Part shown: one piece after another, positions 38,027-50,410 of the stretch
Position numbering within the stretch: the first letter of the stretch is position 1
Layout: each line of letters opens with the position of its first letter
NCBI GenBank assembly: GCA_018389105.1
Contig: JACATO010000050.1
Coordinates: 124,001 to 188,000, forward strand
Direction of reading: 5' to 3'
Length of the DNA stretch: 64,000 bases
Origin: Nautilus pompilius
Lineage: Eukaryota; Mollusca; Cephalopoda; Nautilida; Nautilidae
Made by a program: the position numbers and the translations under genes
Notes under the pieces: generated by a model
Database searches by the model: none
Told to the model about the DNA's origin: nothing
The model's input: only the letters and a program-made list of their open reading frames with translations

Positions 38027-38808
38027 CAGTAAAGTGTCTGTCAACCAAAAACCTAACTTACAAATTGTCTACTTTACGAAAGATTTGAGCATTCTAAATT
38101 CTCATTATGTGGTCGCCCATGCTTGACCTCCGATGAGTTCGTGCGCCATCATAAATTCACATTGCTTTGTTTACTGGGTGCAAACACTGTGACCAACGAC
38201 ACTGGGTCAGGCATCAGTCTTCATTGAGTCTTGATTCCTGCCTGGATACTGCCAGTGCCATCAGCTGGCCAGCCAGCTGGCTAGTTGTCTCAGCTGACTC
38301 TTCACTCATCTTCTCTCATGTGTTGTCAGCAGTCTCCACACCTCAAAACATTTCTCCACTTCCAAATTCCACACTTTCTCTTACAACTCTACACCTTTAT
38401 TGTACATAATTAGCAAATGAAATTAAAGAATATATTATGAGAGTAAATGAGAAATGGAACAAGCAGGCAGCTGGCTGAATGACTGTGTGCATGATAGCAT
38501 GAGTGAATGGGTCTACTTGGCTTTACACATGAGTTTGAGGAGTAATTTGTATGGAGATTGTAGTAAAATTATGACACATTTAAAGCTTATTTGTAGACTT
38601 AATAACATTGCGAGTGTTAGAGAATGATGAAATAAGTTAGTATACAGGTATTTGCAGGAACTAATAATATAACCAAACTAACACAAGTACTCTGGTTTAT
38701 TATATGCTTTCCTTGAACAGATGTTCATAACAGTATTGACTTTATGGAATTATCCACATTATGGAACCTTCTTGGTCCTGAACTTTTCAGTTGACAGGTA
38801 CTTTACTG
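38027..38808. mobile_element. Tigger-like non-autonomous transposon, 782 bp
   Basis: The left end CAGTAAAGTGTCTGTCAACC and the reverse complement of the right end, CAGTAAAGTACCTGTCAACT, match at 17 of 20 positions. TA flanks both ends (38025-38026 and 38809-38810). The interior includes an 80-codon Ser-rich open frame (38167-38409) which I do not recognise and consider fortuitous. Confidence 0.87.
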
Positions 38809-39399
38809 TATATAGATATAAATATAATATATGCTTATGGGTTCCATCTCTGAGTGCTCCACAAAGGCATTTTTTTTTGCACCTAGTAAACTACTACTAT
38901 GATTTTTGGTACTGCCTTAACTCACAAAGATGGCATCTCAGATGTTTAGCTAATGGTTCCTATCCCATTTCTTGCTAGTCTGCAACTTCTTATTGAAAAC
39001 CTATTTACTCCAAAGCTGAAAACAAATTTCTGAAGCTGTGGAGTATTCTTGCACCTATGTATCTGTGGTACAACCAATTTTTCAGTAAAAGCAGGCAGGA
39101 ATATCCATCTAAATTTCTTTCCTGATGCCAAATAAGGATTTCACATAGTAAGTGATGTCATATGAGTAGTACTTAGATACCAGAGACATGCAGCTTAGTT
39201 ACTCATTTTCATTACTATCATATTGATAGGTCTCCCAACTTAATTGATAAAAACAGTGAACTTTTGAAGAGAAAGTCAGAGATGAATCAGGAAGTAGTAG
39301 TCATATCTTCATTGCTTAATACTTTAATAAATGAATTGCAAAAGTGCTATGGTTTTGAGTCATGTGGTGAGCATCAGCAATTTTATCTGAGCTAAAGGG

Positions 39400-40165
39400 C
39401 TAAATCACAATAGTTCATTGCCCTGTTTGAAGACATCAAGGTGGTGCATACAGATATTGTGTATCATACCAGTTTTTATTGGCTGAGTTTAAGAAACGTG
39501 TTAGTATGTATGTGTGTGTGGATCCTAAAAGAAGAACACAACATGTTTTTGGAAATGAAGGAAAAAGATACAGATTCTCTCTCTGAATATGCCTGTGCTA
39601 TGGACATTATAGGGCAATTAAATTATTTGAACCTAAAATTGCAGGGGAAGAGAGTTTGACACAAAAGGTACTCAACGATGAAAGCATTCAAAGCTAAGCT
39701 ACCAGTTTTCTCAAGGCTGGTGAAAAACAGTTATGTTTTATTTCTTAGAGTTTCAGTCCAGTATCCTCCTGATGGAAACTACAGCAAAACAGGAGTTTTT
39801 CCATCAGCTTGTTGATATTAAGAAAATTGAGAAGCTGGAGTTGCTGTCTTTGTCTATTTACTTTTGACAAGGATAAAGATCCAACCCAATTTACAGTGTA
39901 ATTCACCTGTCAAGGAAAAGATTAACTCTCAGAGCCTAGGCAAGTTTTAGTCATCAAAGAATAAAACAAAATTCTCTAACTTGCCAGACATTGCCAAGAG
40001 AATGCTGATGTTGTTCAATTACATCAATATTTGTGGCAAACATTTTCAATAATCAACAAGTCAAAGGTGGTTACAAATAACTGATGAACACTTGAGAGTG
40101 GTTCTATGTACTTCCACACTGATAAAATACCAGCAGGAAGCTGCACATCTCACTGAGATGTTGGT
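39400..40165 (+). pseudogene. hAT transposase relic of the GTF2IRD2-like type
   Basis: Plus-strand reading gives VLVCMCVWILKEEHNMFLEM followed by EYACAMDIIGQLNYLNLKLQ and GKRV, then in another frame MKAFKAKLPVFSRLVKNS, and further on TDEHLRVVLCTST near 40085. These correspond in order to the FLE.KG......L.......DLT.HLN.LN..LQGK motif and the later D..LR..L..STS motif of hAT transposases domesticated in GTF2IRD2 and related proteins. Stops and shifts separate the pieces. It is the one DNA-transposon coding relic here that lies on the plus strand. Confidence 0.6.
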
Positions 40166-40369
40166 GCTTGCTTATCTTTCATTTCTAGAGAAAAAGAGAA
40201 AGTAGTACCAACAGGTACAAACCATTCATATTTTGTGCCCCAGATTGCAGCAATAATTGTATAATATAATTTTAAATATTTAATTTTTTAAATAATTATT
40301 TGTACATAATCCCTCTTTTTATATTAAATATACCCCCCCCCAAGCCCCTCCTGGAACCCTGCATATCCA

Positions 40370-41350
40370 CTCAACCCATACAAGCAGAAATGACAGTTTG
40401 GCACCAACATCTCATTTTTCTAAAGAGTCTTTGAATGTTGATCTGGGCCAGATCATCATGTTCCTCTATGAAGGCATTACCAAGTTCCTGAAAGATTTGT
40501 GGTAGCAAGGGATATCTTGAGATGGCAGCCTAAGGCATGTTTCAAAAGTGTCTAGATTTAGATCATAGCAATGGATTGACCAATCCATACAGATGATAGT
40601 CCCCTACTCCAGTACTGGTTGACTACATGGGGATAATGTGGATGAACATTATCATCATGAGAATGAAGTTATTCTCAATAGTACCAGCATCACAGAAATG
40701 TCAAGGAACTGATTCCTCTACCTTAATCATGTCATGGTGCCTTTCTGGAAAATATGGAGGTTAGTCTTGTGATCCAAGTTAATCTCTCCTTGCACATGAG
40801 TGAGCTATCTCCATAGATGTCATCTGAAAATCTCTCTCCTGGTGTTCTCCAAATTCTGGCATATTAATCTATAAAGTCCAGACAAAACCTGGACTTGATC
40901 GTGAAAAGTACAGGAATTTAGTCTCTAATGGTCTGTGTACTATATGGTCCATAATCCAGATATACCAAGTCCTGGATAGTGATGTGCAAATACAGATTTT
41001 TTTTTGATTGCACAGCATTATCCCAAAGCTGATGTGTACAGTTTTTGCACAGATGTTGGCATCCATTGCATTTAAAAGTCAAATGTCAACTTAGCTGCTG
41101 TCCTGTAATGATTTCTTTATGCATGTTAGACCAAAAAAAGTGATCTTGGAAACATGTTGACAACTTGAATAAGTCCTCACCATGTTGCCTAGCGGCACTA
41201 TCAAAATTCTGATGCTGACTCCAGGTCCTATAAATGATGCTTTGGCCTACACTTAGTTGACCTGCCACATAATGTTGAGTTGTTTTGATCTCAAGCAACC
41301 CAATCTCTGCAGCAAGTTTTGTGACCATCAAATGTCATCTCTGTAGCTGT
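40370..41350 (-). pseudogene. Second Tc1-like transposase relic
   Basis: Minus-strand frames in order: KLAAEIGLLEIKTTQHYVAG (near 41300, resembling the second helix-turn-helix region), then ..EFGEHQERDFQ.. near 40850, and FIEEHDDLAQINIQRLFRKM followed by RCWCQTVISA near 40460. The last matches the Tc1 C-terminus (L..EW..I....I..L..SM.RRCQAVI.A). The catalytic blocks are too decayed to read clearly. No terminal repeats were identified. Confidence 0.5.
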
Positions 41351-41856
41351 TGTGCCATTCTGCATCAACCAGCATTAAAAAAACCAATTTGGTGATGCAG
41401 CAGCTCTTCATAAAAGCCAAAATGACAGCATGCAACACATTGAAGTTTATGTTAAAATCAGAGGGCCATATCTCAAACCTTGATGCACTGGAGAAAATTT
41501 GGTCAAACTTTGGGTGAGGGTACCAGAGAGGGGATTAGGGTTAGGGGCTGAAATTAAATTTTACTAGTAATAGATGTAATAATCAAGATTTGCTGATAAG
41601 CACTTGTTTCTTAGCAAATTCTGAGTAGTTTATGCATGGTGACAATCTTAATGGTGAAGTTACCAATAAAAATATTCCAACCCTAACCCTGCCTGAATCA
41701 ACATAAGTTAAGTTACCCTGTACACTGTTAAATGACTGATTTAAAAATGTTTATTCTGAAACTTTTGTCACAAAAATTTCTTTTAATTAAACATGCTTCT
41801 TTATGCTGGATGAATCACTTTGTTGATGTGTCTACAATCATGGCCACCAGCATATA

Positions 41857-43147
41857 TGAGGTCTGTCCAAAAAGAAACCGAACTTTCAAAAAAACAAATT
41901 TACTGCTATACCTACAATTTAATCAGACTCGTCTCCTTCAAAATGGTTCCCTCCGCTGTTGATACACCGCTCCCAACAGTTTTTTTTCCAGTTTTGGAAT
42001 GCGTTTTCAGGGATAGTGCGCAGTTCTCGCAGTGAATTTTCTTCAATCTCTTCTATCGTCTGAAATCGGTGACCTTTCAGGGCGGATTTCAACTTTGGGA
42101 ACCAAAAAAAAGGTCTGCAGAGACCATGGCCGGGGGACGAGAGTTGTCCCGTGCTTTGCCAAAAAGTAACGGACAAGGAGTGACGCGTGAACAGGTGCAT
42201 TGTCGTGGTGCAGCATCCAGGTTTTGTTTTTCCATGCCTCAGGCCTCCTCCTTCACACTGCCTTCTCAACCGCCTCAGGACATCCAAGTAAAACTCTTTA
42301 CTGATCGTCTGACCACGTGGAACAAACTCATGATGAACAACGACCTTCCAATCAAAAACGGCAATCAACTTCACCTTCACATTTTAGCGACTCTGACGTG
42401 CTTTTTTTTGGTCGTGTCGACGATGATCAAATCCACTGCAATGACTACCCATTTGTTTCGACATCATAGCCGCACACCCACGTTTTGTCACCTGTTATGA
42501 CCCTTTTCAGAAAGCTTTCATCAGCATTCAAAAGATCAGAAAGCTCCTGACTGACTGTGACTCTGTTCTCTTTTTGTCCATCTGTCAGCAGATGCGGCAC
42601 AAATTTTGCGGCTACACGATGCATGTTCAATTTTTCTTTTAAAATCATGTGTGGCACGAACTTTTACAGATGCCTACTTCTTCGGAAACTTCACGGACAG
42701 TCAGGCGACGATTTCCACAGATCACAGCACACACTTTCTCAACATGATCATCCTCCGTTGTTGTGGAAGGTCGTCCAGATTTGGGATTGTCTTAGGTGGA
42801 TGTTCTTCCAGATTTGAAACACTGGCACCAGTCGTGACATTGCGTACGGCTCAAACAATCCTCCCCATAGGCCTGTTGCAACATTAGAAAAGTCTCCGTT
42901 AAAGTTTTTCCCAATTTGAAACAGAATTTCACACAAACACCTTGCTCTTCAAGATCCTTCATTGTTCAACTTGCGGCAAATCACCAAGTGCACTAAACAT
43001 ACGTTCGCTCTAGCGCGTGTAGATCGATGACTAATGGACGTGGTGTGATGCTGCTATTATTAGACTGAAGGTTAAGGTCACCGATACACTGGGCTGGGTG
43101 GTTGGCCAGCTGTTTTAAAAGTTCGGTTTCTTTTTGGACAAACCTCG
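41857..43147 (-). mobile_element. Mariner transposon of a second subfamily, both ends present
   Basis: The left end GAGGTCTGTCCAAAAAGAAA and the right end (reverse complement GAGGTTTGTCCAAAAAGAAA) form inverted repeats of about 30 bp continuing with CCGAACTTT. TA flanks both ends (41855-41856 and 43148-43149). The 1291-bp length is full size. The ends and protein differ clearly from the mariner at 22.5 kb. Confidence 0.95.
41919..42962 (-). pseudogene. Mariner transposase pseudogene lacking the last catalytic block
   Basis: A start codon at 42962 gives MKDLEEQGVCVKFCFKLGKT and LTETFLMLQQA, then after shifts ..SGRTSTEDNPKSGRPST-like sequence and LTVREVSEEVG. The middle open frame (42445-42657) has RVAAKFVPHLLTDGQKENRV and ITGDKTWVCGYDVETNG, with the first catalytic Asp in GDKTW. 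Next come HHEFVPRGQTISKEFYLDVL and HHDNAPVHASLLVRYFLAKH, with the second Asp. The expected SPDLAP.D block with the third Asp is missing: the text goes straight from LVPRPW to a shifted FFWFPKLKSALKGHRFQTIE. It ends ..GGNHFEGDESD. At 348 codons' worth of sequence the size is normal, but there are frameshifts and one catalytic residue is lost. Confidence 0.93.
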
Positions 43148-43645
43148 TATAGTAATGTTATACATAAATTATTACTGACAAATGTAGTTATGAGTAATTC
43201 AGTGAAGATTGTCATCAAAATATCACAAACTCCAAGCAGAAAAAGATTTGATCCCTCCACTTTTCCTGCAATTGCTGGAATACTATATTTATTGGATTAT
43301 TATACTTTACATTAAACAAAAATACATCTTAGATGTATCACTTAACTTAACTCCACGCCCACTCCCTCTGTGTACCTTTCCCAGTTTATCATTCAGACCC
43401 ATGATCATCAGGAAAAAGACACGTTTTAATCAATATGATGCATACAGGTGTTTCGATAGATGATAGCCACAAAACGCGTGAAGTACCCTGTTAAACATCA
43501 GTACAAAGGAATAGAGAATATAAACTAATCTGGTTATTTTTCACCCGTTTTTTTTTAGAATTTCCTAGAACTGAATACACCACCTGGAACAACAGGAAAC
43601 ACAGGCAAATAAATTTCTAATAAGTCAAAGAGAATTAGTGCTTAC

Positions 43646-43697
43646 ATTCTCCACATAAGGCTGGCATACTGTCAAGATAATAGAATGCTGACAGGAC
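43646..43697 (-). CDS. FRMPD: FRMPD-like gene, small exon ending the PDZ domain
   Basis: This 52-bp exon is one nucleotide completing Arg followed by 17 codons, SCQHSIILTVCQPYVEN. It continues the PDZ domain: FRMPD4 has a closely similar S-C-K-E-S-I-L-L-T-V-I-Q-P-Y segment right after VIDLVR. The acceptor is a strong pyrimidine tract with TTTATCTTTCAG (43698-43710 on this strand), and the donor is AAT followed by GTAAGC. The exon starts in phase 2 and ends in phase 0, which fits only if the upstream exon ends AAG before the GC donor at 58137. It lies 14.4 kb from the preceding exon and is too short to be found by ORF length alone. Confidence 0.87.
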
Positions 43698-46416
43698 CTG
43701 AAAGATAAAGTAAAATGGAATTTATTTTTATCTCCAGTTAAGCATTGGATTGTAGTAAGCTTAAAAAAAGGGGGGGGGGAAGAGAAAGACCGACATCAAA
43801 GGGTTAACTAGCTGAAAATGCTAGTTCTGTTTGCCCATAAACATGCAGCCTAGACCCCTCTACCTGTTCTTTGCTACCATCAGTGTCGGCTCATGTAGCC
43901 GTGTATTTTGTACGCAAAATCCACAAGCACGAGGGGGGCAGAGAAACCAATCGCAGGTACACTGTAGAGAATACCTCAGCCCCTGGTGAAAACCCAAACC
44001 CTACTGATTAGAAGTGATGGTCACATGAAGACAGAAGCTGCATCTGGCCATTCTGTTGTTCATTGTTCTAAAGCAAATGGTTATCATAGGTATTTAGTTC
44101 GGTGCTGGCTAGAAACCGGAGATTAGTTCAGCCAAGTCTGACACCGCAGAAAATATCACTGATTTTCACAAGTAAAAACCAACCATCACCACCAGTAATT
44201 TATTCCTTTCAAGTAGAATTTTTTCTACTTTCATGCTATGCAGGCACTTTAGTCTATTTACAATTTAAGGTCCTTAGTAACTGTATATTATAGAAAGAAT
44301 TGTTATCATCTATACCCTGAACCCTTGAATTATGAAAAAAAAAATTAATAAATCTAGTATTTTTAATTGCTTACTGCCATTCTAAATGCTTGTAACCTGG
44401 AAATATCCCACCGTATCTTTGCTGAACACTTTTAAATAAAGTCTCCATGCCCCTGCTCAACGTGTTCAAGGCTTGGATGAAGGAAGGGCACATAACATTT
44501 CTTTGTTTTGTTTCATAGTTTAGTTAATTATTTCTATAATTCTAACAGTTCTGTTAATAGCTGAGCCTTTTCAAAAACAACAACCCATGGCTTCGTTTCT
44601 GAAACTGTGTTTCCCAATTTAATATTTATTAAATAAGACCAGTCATAATTTCTGTTTGAGGAACTAAACATTTTTTGGGTGATTAACTCTACATTCTGGT
44701 CAACTGACTACTCTGATGAAGTATTCATCTAAATGTTTTTCTGTCATTCTCTTTCTATGCTTTGTGTAAATTCTAGCAACGTCTGCAAAGTGCCATATCA
44801 CAGAGTTAGATCCTAAACATTGAAATATTTTGGCAGCAGGTCACTGTAGAATGCTCTCCCATCATGGTGGAAACTGTTCAGTCTCCGGCCAGTGTTCAGT
44901 AGTGCGTTTCTTCTCTTCGGTATTCTGGTTTCCTCATAAAAAAAGGTTTTAGCAGTTTTCTCCCCCCCCCTCTAGGATGGCCAAAGTTACCAAATACCAG
45001 ACACTTTTGTGCCACCAGTTCTCTAACCAGGTGATGTCTTAACAGACAACAACAATAATCCATTACTTATTCTATCCTTTCCACCAAAAAATATGCTTCA
45101 AAGTCTGGGACAAATTTCACCAATACACGAAACACTAAATATGCCATAGATGCAAAATATAACCATTGCTAGATATTTTCATGGCATAAAGTAAACACTA
45201 GTAGAACAATGGCAGAAAAGGGTTAAAAAGAAGGAAGGCTTCGCTCACTCTCTCCAAGGCAAACGTTCCAATGCTTGACCATTCTAAAGTAACAATACTG
45301 GAATAGTAGTCGCTTTAGCCAGCTGCCCATTCACAGTGTGCCTTAGCAAAATAATGTTCATTACGACAAAAATAGACTTTCCCTCCTTGGGCTAAGGGGA
45401 AAAAAAAGAAAGAAGCTGGCAACTATTGAGAACCGAAAATAACAGCTCTCTCTTAATTATTCTTATTAGGCAAATCCTTGATATTCCAAGTTGAAGAGCC
45501 TGCTGGATGTACATATACATTTGGCTGCCCAGTCAGCTATTTATTACTAAATGGTTTTCTGATGCTGGGATAACTGCTGGTTTGGAGGTTTGGGATAAAC
45601 ATTGTGATCAGTTCTGCCTGTCCTATGAAGACAACCAGTAAGATGCCAGTCTGCATTGGTATTGAAAATACTAAGTGAAATCAAACAGACAAACAATCAA
45701 ATATAATACATAAGTAAAACAAATGGTAAAAAAAAAAATGAGATAATAAGTAAGGATTTATACTGTCTAAAACTTTTAACAGTGGTGAAGAGAGCTTTAA
45801 ATAAACCTCTTTCAGCAAAAGAATTGATCTGTAGTAGTAGTAGAACTTCATGGTATGAAAAATTCTAAGTTTATCTCGTAGGAGGAGATGGTCCTATAGG
45901 AAAGGTTCCATTACTGTGCATTATGGTTATCTAAAATAGTGATAAAAAATTAGGGGACTGCGTACAATAAGGACTTCTTTCTAGGTGCCCTAAAATAGAT
46001 ATTTAAAACTGAAATATGCCCAGTAACATCGAAAATGTCTATACTGTTGGATACTTTCCTTGACTAGAAAATAAATACTTTTTGCTGTAAATTGCATTTT
46101 TTGGCCAAAAAATCCAGAGTTAAAAACTGTTTTACAAAGATTGTGGCTGCCTGACGTTTTCCTAGTTAGTTTTCATCACTAATGCTTTTCACCCACCCAC
46201 CCCTCACAGCTGATGGAATCCACCAGACCTAACACCAGGCCACCTTTAGCTCTCCCTTCTTAGTCAATGCTTTCTCTATAATAACAAATACATTTTTTTT
46301 CCCCTTTTATTTCAAAAAAAAGGGAAAATGTTATAAGGAAATAAATGGAATATACCGCTGGAGGTGAAACAGAGAAAAGAAACATTAAAATCACAAAACC
46401 AAACCATTCTTTATTG

Positions 46417-46900
46417 CAGTGATTCTTAACCAGGGGGTAAATATATCATACCGGCAAATTAAGTATTAATTCTTCAATACAATATACCTGGTCAGCCCGT
46501 ATTAGAAAAATTGTGGCTGGCATGGGCGTCGATCCTTGGGGGGGGGGGGATGCATTCCCCTTTGATGTAGGATGTACTATTTACCATACCCCTTAAAATT
46601 CCTTTGATTTTGATAATGAAATCATATATATTCATTCAAAATCTATGAATCATACAAACAAAACTGTTCACATATTTTATCCTACAAAATTTTGTTCTGA
46701 AAAAAAAAAAAAAAACTCCTTTTATTGTTAATAAATTTCCTCTTCTTCTTCTTCTTAATAATAAAGTTGCTCCATCATCTTTCTTTCTGTGCCTCTATGC
46801 CGGCTATACATTTTTTTTTTTTGCGTGGGAGTGAGCGGTTAAATGGCGAAATACAACAAGCCAAGGGGGTAAGTGACAGAGGAAGGGTTGAGAATCACTG
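46417..46900. mobile_element. hAT-type MITE with 8-bp target duplication
   Basis: The left end CAGTGATTCTTAACCAGGGG and the right end (reverse complement CAGTGATTCTCAACCCTTCC) are inverted repeats matching over about 15 bp. The 8-bp sequence CTTTATTG stands immediately outside both ends (46409-46416 and 46901-46908), a perfect hAT-style target duplication. Inside are a run of 12 G, an A run and TTC repeats, and no transposase. Confidence 0.93.
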
Positions 46901-48884
46901 CTTTATTGTGTGTAACAACCTTAGAAGCCTCTGTAGTCTTTGTCAGCCAGAGCAAACTGTTCTGTCAATAAAGAAACTCTGGAGAGAAACACAACTGGGA
47001 CTAGAAAAGGCTGAAGTTTAAAAAAAAAAAAGAGAATTACAAAATTCATTTCTACTGAAAAGCTGACAGTTTAGGGAGGATGAACTGAGCAAGCATGATA
47101 AATGCCCTTTAACATGAAAAAGTGCAACGAAGAAAGTAACATAATGCATCTAAAATTTTCCAGTTGTATAATTTTAATTTTGTTGAAATCAATCAAACAC
47201 TGACAGATATTTTAGAATTTAAATAAACAAACTTTTTTCTTTTTTTTAATTTACTAGATGAGTAAATAAAAGCAAACTTTAACACTAATTTAAAGATGTA
47301 GCATCTTAAAGAAATAATTACCTCCTTACAGCTTTTGTGCTTCTTTAATTAAAATGAGATGCACAATCATAAAGTTATCAGTGTATTTTGGATCATGTGA
47401 ATCTTGAAATCCTGTATTTGATGGATGATATTTTATCTGTCTTAATTAAAAAATAACAAATACAAATATAGATAATTTTAAAAAAAAAAAACTAGAAAAG
47501 CAACACAGTTTTTAAAGTAAAGTTCTTTAGAAGTAAATGATACCCAGACAAAATCAGAAGGCAATTCCAATAACCAACTAAGTGAGGGTACTTCTCAATT
47601 CTCTGAACATTAAAAAAAAATGTTACACTTCTTTTTTTAAGAAAGCATATCAAATTTTTTAAAGTAAAAACTTTTAGGGCTTTTATACCCACCATCCTGT
47701 TGTTTGGATTATTACTGAATCCCCCATTTCAACAGACTTTTCCTGTCAGATCTCCAAGAATATTATCTTGCTGTGAGAACCGGTTTAATGAGTAAACATG
47801 GCTGATGCTCTGTTTGCTTGTGTAGGTCTTGTCAGTGATCACGTGTTATCCTGAACATGTAATCTAGCAAGACAAAGCTATGTCGCAGACCAGTTAAAAA
47901 TGCTAATGGGATTTTGGAATAAGTTAAATAGAACCTTCACAAATTACAGCCAAAAAAAAGGGGGTACGATTCCCACTCCACAAGGTAATGTTTAGGCTTT
48001 GAAGATGCATTCTTATTTGTGAAAACCATTTTCAAGTCCATATAAAGTTTACTCAGTTGGTACATAACAGAAACAATTACATGCAAAGTAATAAAAAATA
48101 AGTTGGGGCAAAGTCTGACACCGAGACCAGAGAGAGAATAAATTTTGGAGATCACCCATTTTCTTGTATACTCAGAGCATGTCCTATTGACCTTACCATG
48201 CACGGTGTGCTACTAGTAAACTTTTCTAGCCTGGCCATATTCCTTTCCTTCCAATTGTACCAGGCATCCTTGGCAAATAGCTGCTCTTGTTTTGAGACCC
48301 AATATTCTAGCTGAATCTCTATCTTGCCAGTGCTTTTATAACTTTCTTGCTAAAATATTTACAGGAAACCAGATGTTTATCTTTCCTCATAGTCTTTCTG
48401 ACCTTTAAGGCATTTAGCTACACCTTTCTTTACCCCCTCTGTGCTGGTTAAATGCAGGTATGATTCAGCATTACTTTTCTTTTTTTCTGCATGAATGATT
48501 TGTAAATAATCAGTCTGACCGATTTCTAGTTGACCAGCATAGCAAAGAATGAAATTTGGTAGTTATTTTCTATCCTCAATGTAAACTTGACATCAAGGTG
48601 AGTGCTATCCAAGATGTTTCTAGAATTTAGCCTTGACGCCCATTACCAAATAGCCAGGCATAACACAGATGCCATCATCACATCTTAACCATTTCTGGTA
48701 ACATTGTGTGTGCGCACGCCTGTGCGTGCAAGAGAGAGAGAGAGAGAGGGGGAGAAACTGACTTGGCGAAAACTCTAGAAACTAGCCTATAAAAAATGTC
48801 TGGCCTGTCTTTCCTCAAATCATTTAGAGCAACATTCACGGTATACTGAACAGTAAAATTGACAAGAGTTTTGTTTCCACTTAT

Positions 48885-48982
48885 AAAATACTGGTTAGAC
48901 CACAAGCACAGAGTTCATATTATGTGAAGACTATTGCTTCCTTGGAAAAAGCTCAAAGGTAATTTATTAGGATGATTATTAG
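48885..48982 (+). pseudogene. LINE reverse transcriptase C-terminal scrap
   Basis: Reading from 48885 gives KILVRPQAQSSYYVKTIASL and EKAQR, a stop, then FIRMI. It resembles the Y..LVRP..EY....W.P.....I..LE..QRR.TRMI block of non-LTR retrotransposons. Only this block is legible. Confidence 0.62.
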
Positions 48983-50160
48983 TATACTTAATCCTAGTTG
49001 TAAAGAAAGTTAGAAGATGCATTGGTTGCCCAGTTGGTCCCACAAGGAATGCCATGGTGGCATGATCGAAAATTTTGAAAATTTTTCTGGGAAATAATAC
49101 ATCAGATTAAATAGATTTTTAATACTAATGATATATAACCAATGAGCACAAGAAACAGTTTTGATTAAACATCAGGAAATAGCTTTTCTTAGTGTTAATA
49201 TAATACCAGCTTGAAATGATTCATCCACCCAAGCAGTAACACAGCTTTTATGAGTAAGTTGGACTCTTTTTATATTTGTTAAAGGAGCTACACACACACA
49301 CACTATGAAAACAACTCAGAAAAAATTGTAATCAGAAAAAAATGAATATTTTTTGCATTTAGCATTTTTAATTCTCAACAAATTTTAAAATCTGTTAACT
49401 GACAACTATTTCAAGAGGTGAGTGACAAGTAATTTGAAAATTTAGCTGCTGCAGGACAGACAATCAGGCAGAAAGTTTTGCACAAACAATGTATTACACA
49501 CTGTGGTTTTTTTTAGTATCATGTTAATTTAAGAAATCTTTCCTTCTTGAGGTGCACCCTTGTTGAAGTAGATGAGCTTATACCTTAATAAACTGGCAGG
49601 TTTACCAAAGCTAAAGAGGCCAAAGTAAAATGGCTGTCTCTCATGACACCCCTCTAACAGAAGCTATATGGGAGAGTTATTAGAATCCTATAGACTATGT
49701 ATGATAAACAGGACTGCAGGCAGCTATAACTAGAATATTTGAGAACAGTTGAAACTTAACTTCTTCCTTTGCTGGCAATCATTTCACTGCAATAACTGAC
49801 ATCCAAGAACTATCACCAGTTGTCTACCTTTATACGTTATCAGGCAGGAAAATATTACAGAGCTATGTGCAAGCATCCTTCTTTTTGTGGAGGATATTGT
49901 TGAGCTTCCTAGCGATGAATTGTGAGTGCTGATCCATCCTTTTGTTTTACAATAAACAGCAAGTAATTTCTATAATTGTTCCAAGATATCTGCAGCAACA
50001 TACATCTTTAACCTAGTGAGGGTCACCAAGATTATACATTACTTTTCGTAAGAAGAAGCCAATCTTCCACTTCTCACTATTTTTCTGAAGTGACAAACTC
50101 AAACTAAAAAGATATTTTAAAAGATTATTAAACTACAGTGTACTAGGAGAGATAATAAAA

Positions 50161-50211
50161 TGAAACCTGGCTGGATACAATTATGGTGATTCTATTTCCA
50201 ACCAGGTTTCA
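50161..50211. repeat. Hairpin repeat family, copy 1
   Basis: Starts TGAAACCTGGCTGGATAC and ends CCAACCAGGTTTCA; the outer 10 bases are perfect inverted complements. Same family as copies at 50411 and 60264. Confidence 0.75.
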
Positions 50212-50410
50212 GGTCGTCAGTTCACTTCTTTAGGAGAAAACTCTTATTTCTGGCATTTTTCTCAATACCAAACTCCAACAGTTCACCTGCATAACCATGG
50301 TGGCAAAATGTGTACTGACTCACTTCAAATTTTCACAGGCACTAGCCTGATTCTGCCACCCCAAGTCCCTGCCAAGACAGTATCCCTCTGATACATCAGA
50401 GATGTTCAGA

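Larger units (their letters stand above)
29482..43645 (-). other. FRMPD intron, 14.2 kb, dense with transposon relics
   Basis: Lies between the last PDZ exon and the candidate 75-bp exon. Features inside are listed separately: LINE 3' relic, unassigned transposase-like relic with nested piggyBac-like MITE, Tigger-like MITE, GTF2IRD2-like relic, Tc1 relic and mariner. In 29.5-32.8 kb, 36.7-38.0 kb and 38.8-39.3 kb I see nothing beyond AT-rich sequence and short simple repeats. Confidence 0.7.

Noticed and set aside
38167..38409. Ser-rich 80-codon plus-strand frame as a gene
   Set aside because: It is wholly inside a TA-flanked element with inverted ends and has no recognisable domain.
42069..42500. 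143-codon plus-strand open frame
   Set aside because: Antisense shadow of the second mariner transposase.
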